DNA from: Eledone cirrhosa
Taxonomy: Eukaryota; Mollusca; Cephalopoda; Octopoda; Eledonidae
Assembly (NCBI GenBank): GCA_964016885.1
Contig: OZ024742.1
Span: forward strand, 362,686,348-362,750,347
Length of the DNA: 64,000 nucleotides
Direction: 5' to 3'
Shown here: positions 42,641 to 55,849 of the stretch, one piece after another
Position numbering within the stretch: the first letter of the stretch is position 1
How the letters are laid out: the number at the start of each line of letters is the position of its first letter
Made by a program: the position numbers and the translations under genes
Notes under the pieces: generated by a model
Database searches by the model: none
The model's input: the letters and a program-made list of their open reading frames with translations, nothing else
Told to the model about the DNA's origin: nothing

Positions 42641-42930
42641 TTAAGGAAAGTAGGCTCCAACTTATTGTTACTTATCATCTAAGTTGGAGCCTACACGACG
42701 TACCAGATCACTGACCACTCCCCGTGACAGACAAGAAAAACAACAAACTGTTAAGATTCTTTGCTTAGATTTTTTTGCTTTTTTTGCTTTCACTCCATGC
42801 TCATATATGGACTGTACCCTGATAAGTTCAGCTAGATTCCCGCCGTTTTAATATTAGTGGCTTAGTTCGGATCTAGTTGTCGAAACGGCCGGAGCTCAGC
42901 CGTCGGGGTCCTGAATCTTTTCATATATAT
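42641..42930 (-). repeat. Family B repeat with small hairpin
   Basis: Inverse of the 29.1-29.35-kb unit (CCCCGACGGCTGAGCTC, GAATCTAGCTGAACTTATCA, CACGGGGAG). At its left end a 15-bp stem GTAGGCTCCAACTTA with its inverse (42649-42695). Confidence 0.75.
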
Positions 42931-42944
42931 AAATATATATATAT

Positions 42945-43484
42945 CCAAAATTAATTAAAGTAATTAAATTAAGGGAGTCATGTCCGAGACATGCGCCATA
43001 TCCACCGTAGAATAAGCTCAAATATTCCAATGAATAGATCCGAACATTTTATATCAACTAGAAATTGATTGAAATATATATATATATTTAAAATAAACAC
43101 ATGAAACAATCACAGGGGATAATTTGTAAAGTATGTAATCACACATAGCTAGGTAGGTAACTAATTAAAGTTTAACAAGAGCTTCAAATATTACCTTTTA
43201 AAAAATGATTAATTTTTGTTTGTTGTTTTTTTTAAAAGGTAATATTTGAAGCTCTGGTAACACTTTAATTAGTTACCTAGCTAGGTATGTGTGATTACAC
43301 ACTTTACAAATTATCCCCTGTGATTGTTTCATGTGTTTATTTTAAATATATATCTGTCAATCAATTTCTAGTTGATATAAAATGTTCGAATCTATTCATT
43401 GGAATCTTTGAACTTATTCTACGGTGGATATGGCGCATGTCTCGGACATGACTCCCTTAATTTAACTTAATTAAATGAATTTCG
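42945..43484. repeat. 540-bp palindrome
   Basis: Arms of about 255 bp: ATTAAGGGAGTCATGTCC at the left, inverted at the right; centre near 43215. Non-coding; (TA)n is embedded within each arm. Confidence 0.9.
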
Positions 43485-43765
43485 GATATACACACGGCTC
43501 CTTAATTGTAGAGCTTATTCAGTTGAAAGGACTCGGCTGCTATTTATAGCTGTCGATCACCCTATTCACGCCACTGGGATGACGCTAGCATGTTGTTAGT
43601 AGTTTTAGAATTGCAACACGTGCGATGGGTCACTCGCAGATTTGCATTTGATGTGTAAACACAGATAGTTAAATCTTCGACCTTGCTGAAGATCCGTGAT
43701 TTGACTACTGTGACTTTACGGATTAATGGTGAAAAATATTTCTTTAATGAAATATATACAAGGAA

Positions 43766-43930
43766 GATTAATCATTTTTTAAAAGGTAATATTTGAAGCT
43801 CTAGTTAAACTTTAATTAGTTACTTACCTAGCTATGTGTGATTACACGCTTTACAAATTATCCCTGTGATTATTTCATGTGTTTATTTTAAATATATATA
43901 TATGTCAATCAATTTCTAGTTGATATATAT
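43766..43930. repeat. Third partial copy of the palindrome arm
   Basis: GGTAATATTTGAAGCTCT, TTAATTAGTTAC and TTATTTTAAATATATATA repeat the right arm of the neighbouring palindrome in direct orientation. Confidence 0.85.
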
Positions 43931-44605
43931 ATGTATTATTGAGCAACATAACAGGAGGCTGGACTGGTGAAATTCCTTCAAAGGTTTATTTCAGCAAACA
44001 CTATGTACATTTCAGTGGCTAGGTTACGTAAGATCCTGAGGACTTCATTAGATGTACATTGCTTAATAGTTATATAATAAAGGAATAATTGTAGACACAA
44101 TCCAAAGGCTATACGGAGGGAAAGCAGATAAAAAGAAAACAGAAAAAAGTGTTTGACTCGAAGGCGATCAAGAGGGCCAGTTATTGTCAGTTTGGCTGAC
44201 CGGCGAATATACATGAATTAGTTTAAGAAAACTGCTACAATATAATTTGGAATTATAACTTAACTTTATTACTACGTTTTGATCTTTTTATTAATATTTT
44301 CTTCTCCGACAAGGGATATTTTATACAAAATATAAGGGACTATGAATTATTTCCATGGTAATATCTCAATCGCTTCGGTGTTTCCGTTCTTTCTTTTTAC
44401 CTTTTATAGTATTGTCATTTCATTTATATTAATAATTCTATTTGCAATGTCATCGTATCCTAAAACTAACTCATTTTTTTAAATTCCACAATGCTTCAAG
44501 TAAACTATAAAATTATCCATTGTTTCTCTTTCTCTCTGTTTTTTTCTCTCAATTAGATACATGACATGCCAGATGCGCTCCTTATTCACCTTTTCTCATT
44601 GTTGA
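43931..44605. other. Non-coding stretch, nothing recognised
   Basis: No supported feature. Confidence 0.4.
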
Positions 44606-44607
44606 AA

Positions 44608-44748
44608 TACATACATACATACATTCATACATACATACATACATACATACATACATACATACATACATACGTACGTACGTACATACATACATACATACAT
44701 ACATACATACATACATACATACATACATACATACATACATACATACAC
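44608..44748. repeat. (ATAC)n microsatellite
   Basis: Tetranucleotide array with a few GTAC variants. Readable as poly-(Tyr-Ile-His-Thr) or Cys-Met-Tyr-Val, both artefacts. Confidence 0.95.
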
Positions 44749-45290
<542 letters not shown>

Positions 45291-45456
45291 GAAACGGAAA
45301 ATAATTTTTCTCCGAGAAAGTGTAAAAATGGAAGATGAATGAAAAAGTAAAAGTTTAACTTAAGTAGAGTTAATGGAATTTAAATACTTTTTCTATACAT
45401 TGCACAATTCTGAAATAAACTAAATAATAACAATAATGGTGATGAAAATGTAGGTG

Positions 45457-45613
<157 letters not shown>

Positions 45614-46020
45614 TGGTAATAATAATGATGACAATAAAATATTAATGTGGCAAATAAAAAAATGAGTGAAATTTGTCTATTTTTTCTGTAACCCATATCC
45701 TATATTTGTTAGCTTTAACACATTTTACAAGTCTTGTTTGTGTATTTATCTTTTATCTGTTCTAACCTCTTGTTGCTATGAGGGCATATCGGTTATTGTT
45801 GTTGTTGTTGCTGCTGCTGTTGCTAATGATAATAATATTATTGATGATTCAATGGAAGGTTCTCTGGATGACACATTTACAGTCTTGGCGATGTCGACGG
45901 TGGTGAAAATGTTTGGTTGCTGTTAGTTCCTGCGACATATATCAGAGATTGCACATTTAACCGACCTGAAGTCACGTATTATTCACCGACCGACAATATA
46001 TATTTGGCAAAGGGATCAAA
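45614..46020. other. Non-coding stretch
   Basis: A short GTT/GCT triplet run near 45796-45825; otherwise nothing recognised. Confidence 0.4.
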
Positions 46021-46021
46021 T

Positions 46022-46192
46022 TAACGTATATCCGGGCTAGAAGACTTGTAGGGATTTAGAACTTCTCCCTCTTCTACTGTATTTGTATCGTCATAGGAAG
46101 ACGAGGTAGGACATTCCAAGATGAACTGGGGACGGAAGACAGGGACTTGAAACCCTTCATTAAAAGTTGGAATTATGTACTGTAATGATAGA
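46022..46192 (-). other. Candidate terminal exon (unproven)
   Basis: On the minus strand a pyrimidine-rich run ending CATTACAG (a good splice acceptor) opens a 56-codon frame without repeats, ending in a stop: it starts YIIPTFNEGFQVPVFRPQ and becomes Ser/Asp/Glu-rich (TSSSYDDTNTVEEGE). The composition is unlike the microsatellite ORFs around it. No donor, upstream exon or clear AATAAA was found, so this may be chance. Confidence 0.25.
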
Positions 46193-46600
46193 TAGAATTG
46201 ATGGTGGTCATTGGAACACTTTGTCTTGTGTGTCATAAAACCCGAAATACTCTAAGACTAATGAGGTGAAAGATTTTAAATGCTGTGGTACATCAAATAT
46301 TCGCCTCACTAAAGAAACGAAGAGATATTAAGTGGTCATAGATCCTGAGAAGACATTATCTTCAGAGGGAGGAATAATATGAATAATGTGAATAATACGG
46401 CCTGTGTCACAGCATATATAGATAGATAAACACAAGAAGATAGTTATACATAGTCAGGGCCATATTAACACAAGGCTGCCTGCACTTTCTTGACTTTCAA
46501 GTAGTTAAGGCCCTCTCAACAACTTCAGCCCTTCAACTTGACCTTCATATCGTATATTCAATTAATACAACAAACTATCGATTAGAATTTCCTTCAAAAA
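46193..46600. other. Non-coding stretch
   Basis: No supported feature. Confidence 0.4.
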
Positions 46601-46816
46601 AAGGCACACGCACACACAAGCACACACACACAGCCACACACACATATATTATATATATATATAAATATATACAGAGAGAGGGAGCGGGGATGTCTGTGGG
46701 GCTGAGACCAAGAGGACCACTAATCATTTGAGTACGCAATGCATGGGGAGATACAGAGTAGGTAGAGAGATATGTAAAATCTACCCCCATCATAACCACA
46801 CCCCATAACCCCATCC

Positions 46817-46908
<92 letters not shown>

Positions 46909-46912
46909 GTAA
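46600..46912. repeat. (CA)n, (CT)n, (TA)n, (GA)n cluster
   Basis: Interrupted dinucleotide tracts, the CT-TA-AG run at 46820-46908 being a compound palindrome-like microsatellite. Confidence 0.85.
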
Positions 46913-47026
46913 CTGACAAATCATGGTATTGTATCCAATACACCAACTCATGGATCTGGAATTACTCTGAGGTTAACACACAACAGCCTCAAACATTCCA
47001 GATTACTTCTGGTGATCCAGACGGAG

Positions 47027-47066
<40 letters not shown>

Positions 47067-47157
47067 CATTTATACTCTGCTATGTATTGAGTACCTTACT
47101 TTCTGTGGTTACTTCCGATTCAACCCGGAATAACTTATATATATATATATATATATA

Positions 47158-47640
47158 TCATAAAACATGTCTATAGAATCACAAGATAAAATATATACTA
47201 TTTCCTCTCCCAATTAGCATAGTTAACTATATGAAAATCGAATAGACCAGGCTATAAATTTAATGTCTAGATATGAGCGAGATTCCTGAAGAATCCGGCG
47301 CTCGAGTTTATATAATTATTACATAATTATTGGAAAACTCAAAACACGGACGAAACCATGGTAGAGGTATTTAAATGTATTCTATTTTCTCCTAGTTTAT
47401 TTTAAACTTAATTCTGCTTAGTTGACTTTATCTAGGCGATTACGCTGTCGAAATATTCAATAAATATTCCACTACGGCCGACGCGAAGCGGTAGTTTTGG
47501 TTATTTGTCGGAGATTCCTTCATAGAAGCCTCATTCTTATAGCCTGGTCTATTCGATTTTTTATATAGTTAATTATGCTAATTGGGAGAGGAAATAGTAT
47601 ATATTTTATCTTGTGATTCTATAGACATGTTTTATGATAT
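47158..47640. repeat. Foldback, arms ~100 bp, spacer ~270 bp
   Basis: TCATAAAACATGTCTATAGA at the left and its inverse at the right. The spacer holds CTGAAGA (47289) and, 150 bp on, GTCGAAATATTC followed by an AATATT partner, separate fragments that could be a disrupted hammerhead. (TA)n borders both sides. Confidence 0.8.
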
Positions 47641-47744
47641 ATAGCTCTGATTGTTTAATTTATTAATTTTTCATTGAGCCACAAAGTGACCGGTTGCAAA
47701 ACACTTATATGTATGTGTATGTATATATATATATGTAAATTTTT

Positions 47745-47747
<3 letters not shown>

Positions 47748-47804
<57 letters not shown>
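47748..47804. repeat. (TA)n tract at PLE2 left edge
   Basis: TA tract immediately outside the hammerhead of PLE2. Confidence 0.95.
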
Positions 47805-47808
<4 letters not shown>

Positions 47809-47966
47809 GATTCTGATGAGCGATTTCAGACGTCTATGTCGAGCTCGTCTGTTTTCGCGAAACCTTTGGTAAATGAAATAATTGTCTTATGTTGTTTATT
47901 ACATAACTATTAAGCTCTGTAGCCTACATAGAGCACTCTCCTATCCTTTACCTTTTTTACGGAAAT

Positions 47967-48045
<79 letters not shown>

Positions 48046-48942
48046 TGGTAAACGAAATAGAAAATGCTGACAAATTGTTCACAGTGAAAAATAGTTTAAT
48101 TAGGAATAAGTGAGAATTAGTAATGGTATTGGTTAGTATTAAGTTTTGGTTTTAAGTTTTACCGGTTGCGCATTTCTAATGCTTTTCAAAAATAATTTTG
48201 AGATAGAGCGTCCGTGATGTTTGCTCTGATCTGATTAGTTTTGGGAATTCTACCTGTTTTTATGTTAAAAAAGTGGCTCCAGCGGTATTAAAATAAGTTT
48301 TGCACCAATTCGTGTTGCAAAAATTCTTGTGGTCAAAACAATTTTGATTGGTCGGTAGAGGTCATGTGAATGTAAAAAATTGATTTTGCGCCAAATGTAG
48401 GTTTGTGTCGGATGACTGAGAGATAAGTCTTTCACAAAATATATGTGTGTGTGTGTGTGTAGTAGTAGTAAAGAGGTTCGTTGTTGTGATAATGGGCAGC
48501 AGGGATGTGTGTGCGAACCGCAGACTGTTGACAGTTCAAATGCCTATTAAGACAAGTGTGTGTGTGTGTGTGTAACAGAGTAATTCGTGGTAGAGGGATG
48601 GTCAGTAGGAATGTGTCTGTACGTGTGTCGGGGATATTTTAACATGTTAAAAGATATTTTTTCAGCTCCTGTCTTATACGGAGAAGTGTGTGTGTGTGTG
48701 TGTATGTCTCTATGTATGTTAATGTACGCGTGTGTATGTGTGTGTGTATATATATGAGTGTGTGTGTGTGTGAGAGAGAGAATGTGTGTGTGTGTGTGTG
48801 TGGGTGGATCAGTGTTTATTTCTGGTAAAATGGTGTACATTATTCGATATTTTCAGTAAAATCGATTCTCTCAATAGAACATCAAAAACCTTAATAATAA
48901 AAGGTGTGAAATGATATATAGTATTGGCATTTCCATTTTCCA
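47805..48942 (+). repeat. PLE2 left arm
   Basis: Begins with the hammerhead, then the shared PLE tail, an internal (TA)n (47970-48037), the 28-kb-type unit, and TG-rich tracts. Matches the right arm inverted up to AGTATTGGCAT. Confidence 0.9.
47810..47877 (+). ncRNA. Hammerhead ribozyme motif, PLE2 left arm
   Basis: Core CTGATGA 47813-47819; stem II GCGA/TCGC (47820-47823, 47855-47858) extended by CAGACG/CGTCTG (47827-47832, 47846-47851); GAAA 47859-47862; stem III ACC/GGT with TTT loop; UA at 47870-47871. Stem I is only three A-T pairs before it runs into (TA)n, so cleavage may be weak. The core is fully canonical. Confidence 0.72.
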
Positions 48943-49189
48943 ACTCTCGCCTCCACAATACACAACAAATCCACATCACACGATACAACCAACAACGTAG
49001 GCCACCTATAATACCACAATCCAACATGGCACATAGAAACACACACCCATACTTGCAGTACAGGCACACTCCATTCAATCAATAAACACCAACCCGAACC
49101 ACATTTTACAACAACAAGGAATATAACAAACACAGGAGACCACTTAACATCAGCAGACAACCCCTCTACCCCAACCATTTTTTAGAAAC

Positions 49190-51464
49190 AGCACGCAGAT
49201 ACAGGCAAACAAAATAACCCAATACAGGGAGGAGAAACCGATAGTAATAACAATTATCAATCTTACTAGTGCAGAACCAACACCCAACCTTATCAACTTA
49301 CTCTCCAAAGGTCTTAAATTCACACCGACCCCACTACGTCCTAACTACTATGAAATGAAGGAACTCAGTGAACAACTATTCGACCAGTACAATGAGGATG
49401 AATCATTAGCCAGAAATAGAAGCAATTACACCCCATCAAAAGGTAGTAATAAAATCCTGGACGAATTCTGTGAACACATCACAAACTTCCCTTACCAACA
49501 CTTGCACAGACAAAAACACAAGCCAAACCTCAGCAAGAAAGAATGGGAAGAATTAAATAAGTTAAAAACCGACAGAACCATTTCAATTAAAGAGGCTGAT
49601 AAAGGGAGTACAGTAGTCCTAATGAAGACAGAATTCTATATCAACTTAGCGCTCTCCACTTTGGAAAACGAAACATACTACGAAAAGGCTGAACACTACA
49701 ATCAACAGACAATTATGAGAAACCTAAAAAACTCTGATCAACCAATACAAAGAAGGACTCACTAACAAGGAATTCAGCTTCATCCCAGACTTCACAAATA
49801 AATCCAGCCTTTTCTACGGTATCCCTAAAGTACATAAAAGCGAATTAATAAGTAAGGCATGCAAGGAAGCCACAGACATAGTCATCAATGTCCCCTCACC
49901 CAATGATCTCAAATTAAGACCTATAATAGCAGTCCCCGCTTGCGAAACCCACCGCCTTAGCAACTTCATTGATACCCTTCTCAAGCCTTTTCTCAAACAC
50001 ATCAAAAGCTATATAAGGGACGACCTAGATATGCTCAATCACATTCCTAATATGCCACTTTCTGAACACACCCTACTAGTGACGTTCGATGTAGTCAACC
50101 TATACTCCAACATCCCCCACAACCTAGGAATAGAAGCTATCCAATTCTGGCTGGATAATTACCACAATGAACTCCCACAACGCATCAAAAAAGAATTCGT
50201 GATAGAGGGACTCAGATTTATCTTGGAGAACGTTTTCAATAACAAACCCTACAGGCAGAAATCTGGGACCGCTATGGGAACGAAAACAGCCCCCACTTAT
50301 GCCAACCTAGTCATGGGATCCCTGGAAATCACCCTCTACACTAAAGTCGTAAACAAATTTGGAAACACTCTCCACTTACACATAGAAAGGAACTGGAAGC
50401 GATATCTAGATGACTGCTTCATCCTTTGACACGAAAACATCGAGAAACTTAAAGAATTTCACACCCTTATAAATGGGCTCAACACGAATATTAACTTCAC
50501 GATGGAATACAGCCATCAACAACTCCCCTTCCTCGACATCCTCATTAAGATCCATAACAAAAAAATAGAAACAGACATATACTACAAGCCCAAAGACTCC
50601 AAGCAATATCTTCCTTTCAACTCTTGCCACCCTAGACACGTTAAAATTAATATTCCCTACAACTTAGCCAAGAGAATCTGTACTATAGTCTCCAATAAAA
50701 ACACCTGCTACTTACAGCTACAAGAACTAAAGGACACACTCATAGGCAAGGACTACCCTGCATCACTAATTGACAATGGAATCCAACGTGCCCTAAAACT
50801 CAGTACACATGACCTTAGATACCCTAAAGTAAATCAACCGAAACTAAAAGCTCTTCCATACATCTCCACACTCAACCCCCTCAACAATGAGGCCTTTGAC
50901 ACCATCCTCCAGAACATCCCTGTGTTGAAAAAGGACCATAGAATGAACCAAATCCTACGAACACACAATATCATGAAGAGCAAAAGACAATCTACGTCAA
51001 TGAAAAACATCCTAACACATGCCAAAGTACTGCCAACCACAACAACGAAACCCACAGTAACAAAATGCGATAGACCCAACTGTGGCATTTGCATCAACCT
51101 AATAGAGGGTTCGGAATTCTATTTCAAAGAAGGACAACGTTTTATAGTAAAACACAATTTCACATGCGCATCAGAAAATCTAATATATGTATTAACTTGC
51201 TCAGGTTGTCGAGAACAATACATAGGCCAGACCAAAAACAGCCTCTGCCAACGCATGACTGTCCATAGATCCCAAATTAAAATACGGGAATACAGGAAAA
51301 TACCACTGAGTGAAAACATTGACACCTGTGCTGCCCCAAATCATCCCAACTTCAGAATCTTTCCCCTCTACAAATTTAAAGATAATGCCACCCACACCCA
51401 GCGCATCAACAAGGAATCTTACTTTATTAACAAATACGGACCCCGTCTAAACACTTCTCCCTAA
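49190..51464 (+). pseudogene. PLE2 reverse transcriptase with GIY-YIG endonuclease, frameshift and stop
   Basis: N-terminal block with KEADKGSTVVLM; a frameshift near 49730-49755 moves the frame to LTNKEFSFIPDFTN and LFYGIPKVHKS. RT motifs: TFDVVNLYSNIPH (motif A), GTAMGTKTAPTYANLVMGSLE region (motif B), RYLDDCFIL (motif C). TGA at 50427-50429 follows FIL, where a Trp codon is expected (HENIEKL continues in frame). LPFLDILIKI follows. C-terminus: CDRPNCGIC, FTCASENLIYVLTCSGC and EQYIGQTKNSL form the zinc-type linker and GIY-YIG domain. The subtype resembles Neptune/Poseidon-type PLEs from memory; uncertain. Not functional as is. Confidence 0.85.
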
Positions 51465-51689
51465 GACGAACCCACAACATACACACGTCAAGATACATAC
51501 CTACATCAGCATACATCTCTACCCACATATAAACACAATGACATACGTAAACACACATGTTCTATGGTGCAACACAAATATACACAAATTTGCATACCTT
51601 TTGATGTCTATAGATATAAACGTGCCGACACACACACATACATAAACGCATACATGCATTGCACACTGATGGGCGCATACATATTTGTG

Positions 51690-52015
51690 CACAGGTATTC
51701 CAATACAGCAAGGCCTAATGAATTCCCCTTGCAGTACGTACAATCTGGACACACTCCAGATACATATTTGTGCACAGGTATACAATTTCTGGACACACTC
51801 CAGATACATCTGTACAATTTGTGCACAGGTATACAATTTGTGCACGGGTATACAATTTCTGGACACACTCCAGATACATGTGTACAATTTGTGCATAGGT
51901 ATACAATTTGTGCACGGGTATACAATTTCTGGACACACTCCATTTACATATTTTTGCACAGGTATTCCAATACGACAAGGCCTAATGGATCCCCCTTGCA
52001 GTACGTACAATCTGG
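51690..52015. repeat. Minisatellite in PLE2 3' UTR
   Basis: Variable units built from TGTGCACAGGTATACAATTT and CTGGACACACTCCAGATACA, about five imperfect copies of 50-70 bp. The longer frames here (up to 178 codons) exist because the unit is stop-poor. Confidence 0.85.
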
Positions 52016-52036
52016 ACACACTCACACACACCTTGG

Positions 52037-52361
52037 TATTATGCCAATACTATATATTATTTCACATCTTTTATTATTAAGGTTTTTGATGTTCTATTGA
52101 GAGATTCGATTTTACTGAAAATATCGAATAATGTACACCATTTTACCAGAAATAAACACTGACCCCCCCACACACACACTCGTATATATACACACACACA
52201 TACACACGCGTACATTAACATACATAGAGACATACACACACACACACACACTTCTCCGTATAAGACAGGAGCTGAAAAAATATCTTTTAACATGTTAAAA
52301 TATCCCCCACACACTTACAGACACATTCCTACTGACCATCCCTCTACCACGAATTACTCTG

Positions 52362-52436
<75 letters not shown>

Positions 52437-52940
52437 TCTTAATAGGCATTTGAACTGTCAACAGTCTGCGGTTCGCACACACATCCCTGCTGACCATTAT
52501 CACAACAACGAACCTCTTTACTACTACTACACACACACACACACATATTTGTTGTGAAAGACTTATCTCTCAGTCAGCCGACACAAACCTACATTTGGAG
52601 CAAAATCAATTTTTTACATTCACATGACCTCTACCGACCAATCAAAGTTGTTTTGACCACAAGAATTTTTGCAACACGAATTGGCGCAAAACTTATTTTA
52701 ATACCGCTGGAGCCACTTTTTTAACATAAAGACAGGTAGAATTCCCAAAACTGATCAGATCAGAGCAAACATCACGGACGCTCTATCTCAAAATTATTTT
52801 TGAAAAGCATTAGAAATGCGCAACCGGTAAAACTTAAAACCAAAACTTAATACTAACCAATACCATTACTAATTCTCACTTATTCCTAATTAAACTATTT
52901 TTCACTGTGGACAATTTGTCAGCATTTTCTATTCCGTTTA

Positions 52941-52996
<56 letters not shown>

Positions 52997-53156
52997 ATTT
53001 CCGTAGGAAAGGTAAAGGATAGGAGAGTGCTCTATGTAGGCTACAGAGCTTAATTGTTATGTAATAAACAACATAAGACAATTATTTCATTTACCAAGGT
53101 TTCACGAAAACAGACGAGCTCGACACAGACGTCTGAAATCGCTCATCAGAATCATT

Positions 53157-53157
<1 letters not shown>
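52037..53157 (-). repeat. PLE2 right inverted arm
   Basis: Inverse of the left arm, ending at the second hammerhead. Contains an expanded (CA)n at 52364-52433, which is much shorter in the left arm. Confidence 0.9.
53085..53153 (-). ncRNA. Hammerhead ribozyme motif, PLE2 right arm
   Basis: CTGATGA at 53149-53143, stem II GCGA/TCGT plus CAGACG/CGTCTG, GAAA at 53103-53100, stem III ACC/GGT with only a 2-nt loop, UA at 53093-53092. Slightly more degenerate than the left copy. Confidence 0.65.
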
Positions 53158-53945
<788 letters not shown>

Positions 53946-53949
53946 TATA

Positions 53950-54340
<391 letters not shown>

Positions 54341-54344
54341 TTTA

Positions 54345-54645
54345 TTAAAATAACAGATTAAAGTTTAAGCAAAGAATCGCTGCTTTCACCCTTAACGGGA
54401 TCTTCTGAAACTAAAAAACTCAATCTGTGAACGCAGAAGTAAATATTTCAAAAAACGTTGCAACCGAAGGAAGACAGGAAGACGATACGAACCAAAGTAT
54501 CGTCTTCCTGTCTTCCTTCAGTTGCAACGTTTTTTGAAATATTTACTTCTGCGTTCACAGATTGAGTTTTTTAGTTTCAGAAGATCCCGTTAAGGGTGAA
54601 AGCAGCGATTCTTTGCTTAAACTTTAATCTGTTATTTTAGTAAAT
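54345..54645. repeat. Foldback repeat, family C, near-perfect palindrome
   Basis: Arms of about 140 bp from AAAATAACAGATTAAAG to its inverse; centre GGAAGACGATACGAACCAAA near 54500. The arms are almost identical. Each outward strand carries a hammerhead-like fold. A copy lacking the palindrome lies at 8640-8708. Confidence 0.92.
54573..54623 (+). ncRNA. Hammerhead-like fold, core U4 changed to A
   Basis: Stem I AGTTT/AAACT (54573-54577, 54619-54623); core CAGAAGA 54578-54584; stem II CCC/GGG; GAAA 54598-54601; stem III AGCA/TGCT; UU before the predicted cleavage. All stems form, but A at position 4 of the U-turn should abolish activity. The left arm has the same change (54362-54412, minus). 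Confidence 0.5.
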
Positions 54646-54730
54646 ATTTGCTCTCCGGTTCTTATATATTTGATATATATTTATCCTTATCGAGCCCTCT
54701 TTGGATTTTAGTCTTCAAATTTATTATTAT

Positions 54731-54734
<4 letters not shown>

Positions 54735-54771
<37 letters not shown>

Positions 54772-54995
54772 AACGAGTAGGAGCCCGACGGCTGAGCTCA
54801 AGCCGTTTCGACGGCTAATTCTGGACAGAATTGCGTCCAGAATTAGCCGTTGAAACGGCTTGAGCTCAGCCGTCGGGGTCCTACTCGTTCCTATTACCCA
54901 CTCTACTACCCTAAGTATTGAGTACTTTGGTGCGTTATGGTCCACCTGGATCCTTACCACATTACCTTCGTTATATATATATATATATATATATA
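54735..54995 (-). repeat. (TA)n and foldback family B (second copy)
   Basis: Palindrome centred near 54834 (GAGCTCAAGCCGTTTCGACGG arms) followed by the flank TTACCCACTCTACTACCC to ACCTTCGTT, inverse of the 8.73-kb flank. (TA)n on both sides. Confidence 0.85.
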
Positions 54996-55202
54996 TGAAT
55001 AAAAAAATAGAGCAAGAAACCAGGATTATCCGTCGTCAGGGATCTTCTGGGCATCATCGGTATTTCTTCGCATTAAAGACCAGATACCTCAAGACAGCGC
55101 GAACAATAACTAAAATAAGTTATTGGGATAAAAAGAATTGGGTGGAGAAAGAGAGACATGTAAACAAACAAAAATGGTAGGGCAACGTAAAGAAAGGAAA
55201 AT
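54996..55202. repeat. Direct repeat 1 (about 205 bp)
   Basis: ATAGAGCAAGAAACCAGGA, CCTCAAGACAGCGCGAACAA and GTTATTGGGATAAAAAGAA; about 93% like the second copy at 55558-55763. Confidence 0.9.
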
Positions 55203-55557
55203 GAGAAAACAAGCCAGTGATACATGTGAACTTAAGTTCTAGCAAATCATTGACGAGAAGACGAAGGACGCGTCCGAACCCTGCGAAATGTAAGCGAGAA
55301 AATGATTTCACACAGGTCAGACTTGAGGAAGTGAGAGAGGGGGAGTAGCAGAGAGTGAGTGAGTGAAAGTGAGAGAAGAGGCCAGCTGAGAGAGGGTGAC
55401 CAGTAGAGGTGGTGAATGTAAGTAAAAGGTACAAGGAGAGTTAAGGGGGAGAGAGATAGAAGATAGCAGGAAGTGAATAGAAAAAGACAGATCACAGCGA
55501 GGGGAAAAAATATAGGAATGAAAAATGGCGTTCTGCGTTGTTGCGAATGTGTTACAT
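55203..55557. other. GA-rich spacer between direct repeats
   Basis: GAGTGAGTGAAAGTGAG-rich; no coding signal. Spacer of about 355 bp suggests an element with long direct terminal repeats or a segmental duplication. Confidence 0.5.
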
Positions 55558-55763
55558 ATGAATTTAAAAAATAGAGCAAGAAACCAGGACTATCCGTCAT
55601 CAGTGATCTTCTGGCCATCATCTGTATTTCTTCGCATTAAAGGCCAGATACCTCAAGCCAGCGCGAACAATAACTAAAATAAGTTATTGGGATAAAAAGA
55701 ACTGGGTGAAGAAAGAGAGACATCTAAACAAACAAAAATGGTAAGGCAACTTAAAGAGAGGAA
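55558..55763. repeat. Direct repeat 2 (about 205 bp)
   Basis: Second copy, followed by a (TG)n tract (about 55780-55845). Confidence 0.9.
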
Positions 55764-55849
55764 AAAAAAAATATATATATATGTGTGAGTGTGTGTGTAT
55801 GTATGTGTGTGTGTGTTTTTGTGTGTGTGTGTGTGTGTGTGTGTAAGAG

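Noticed and set aside
47158..47640. Hammerhead in this foldback
   Set aside because: CTGAAGA and a GAAA/stem-III block occur, but about 150 bp apart without a closing stem II.
51690..52015. CRISPR-like spaced repeats
   Set aside because: Units are imperfect and contiguous, with no unique spacers; eukaryotic transposon context.
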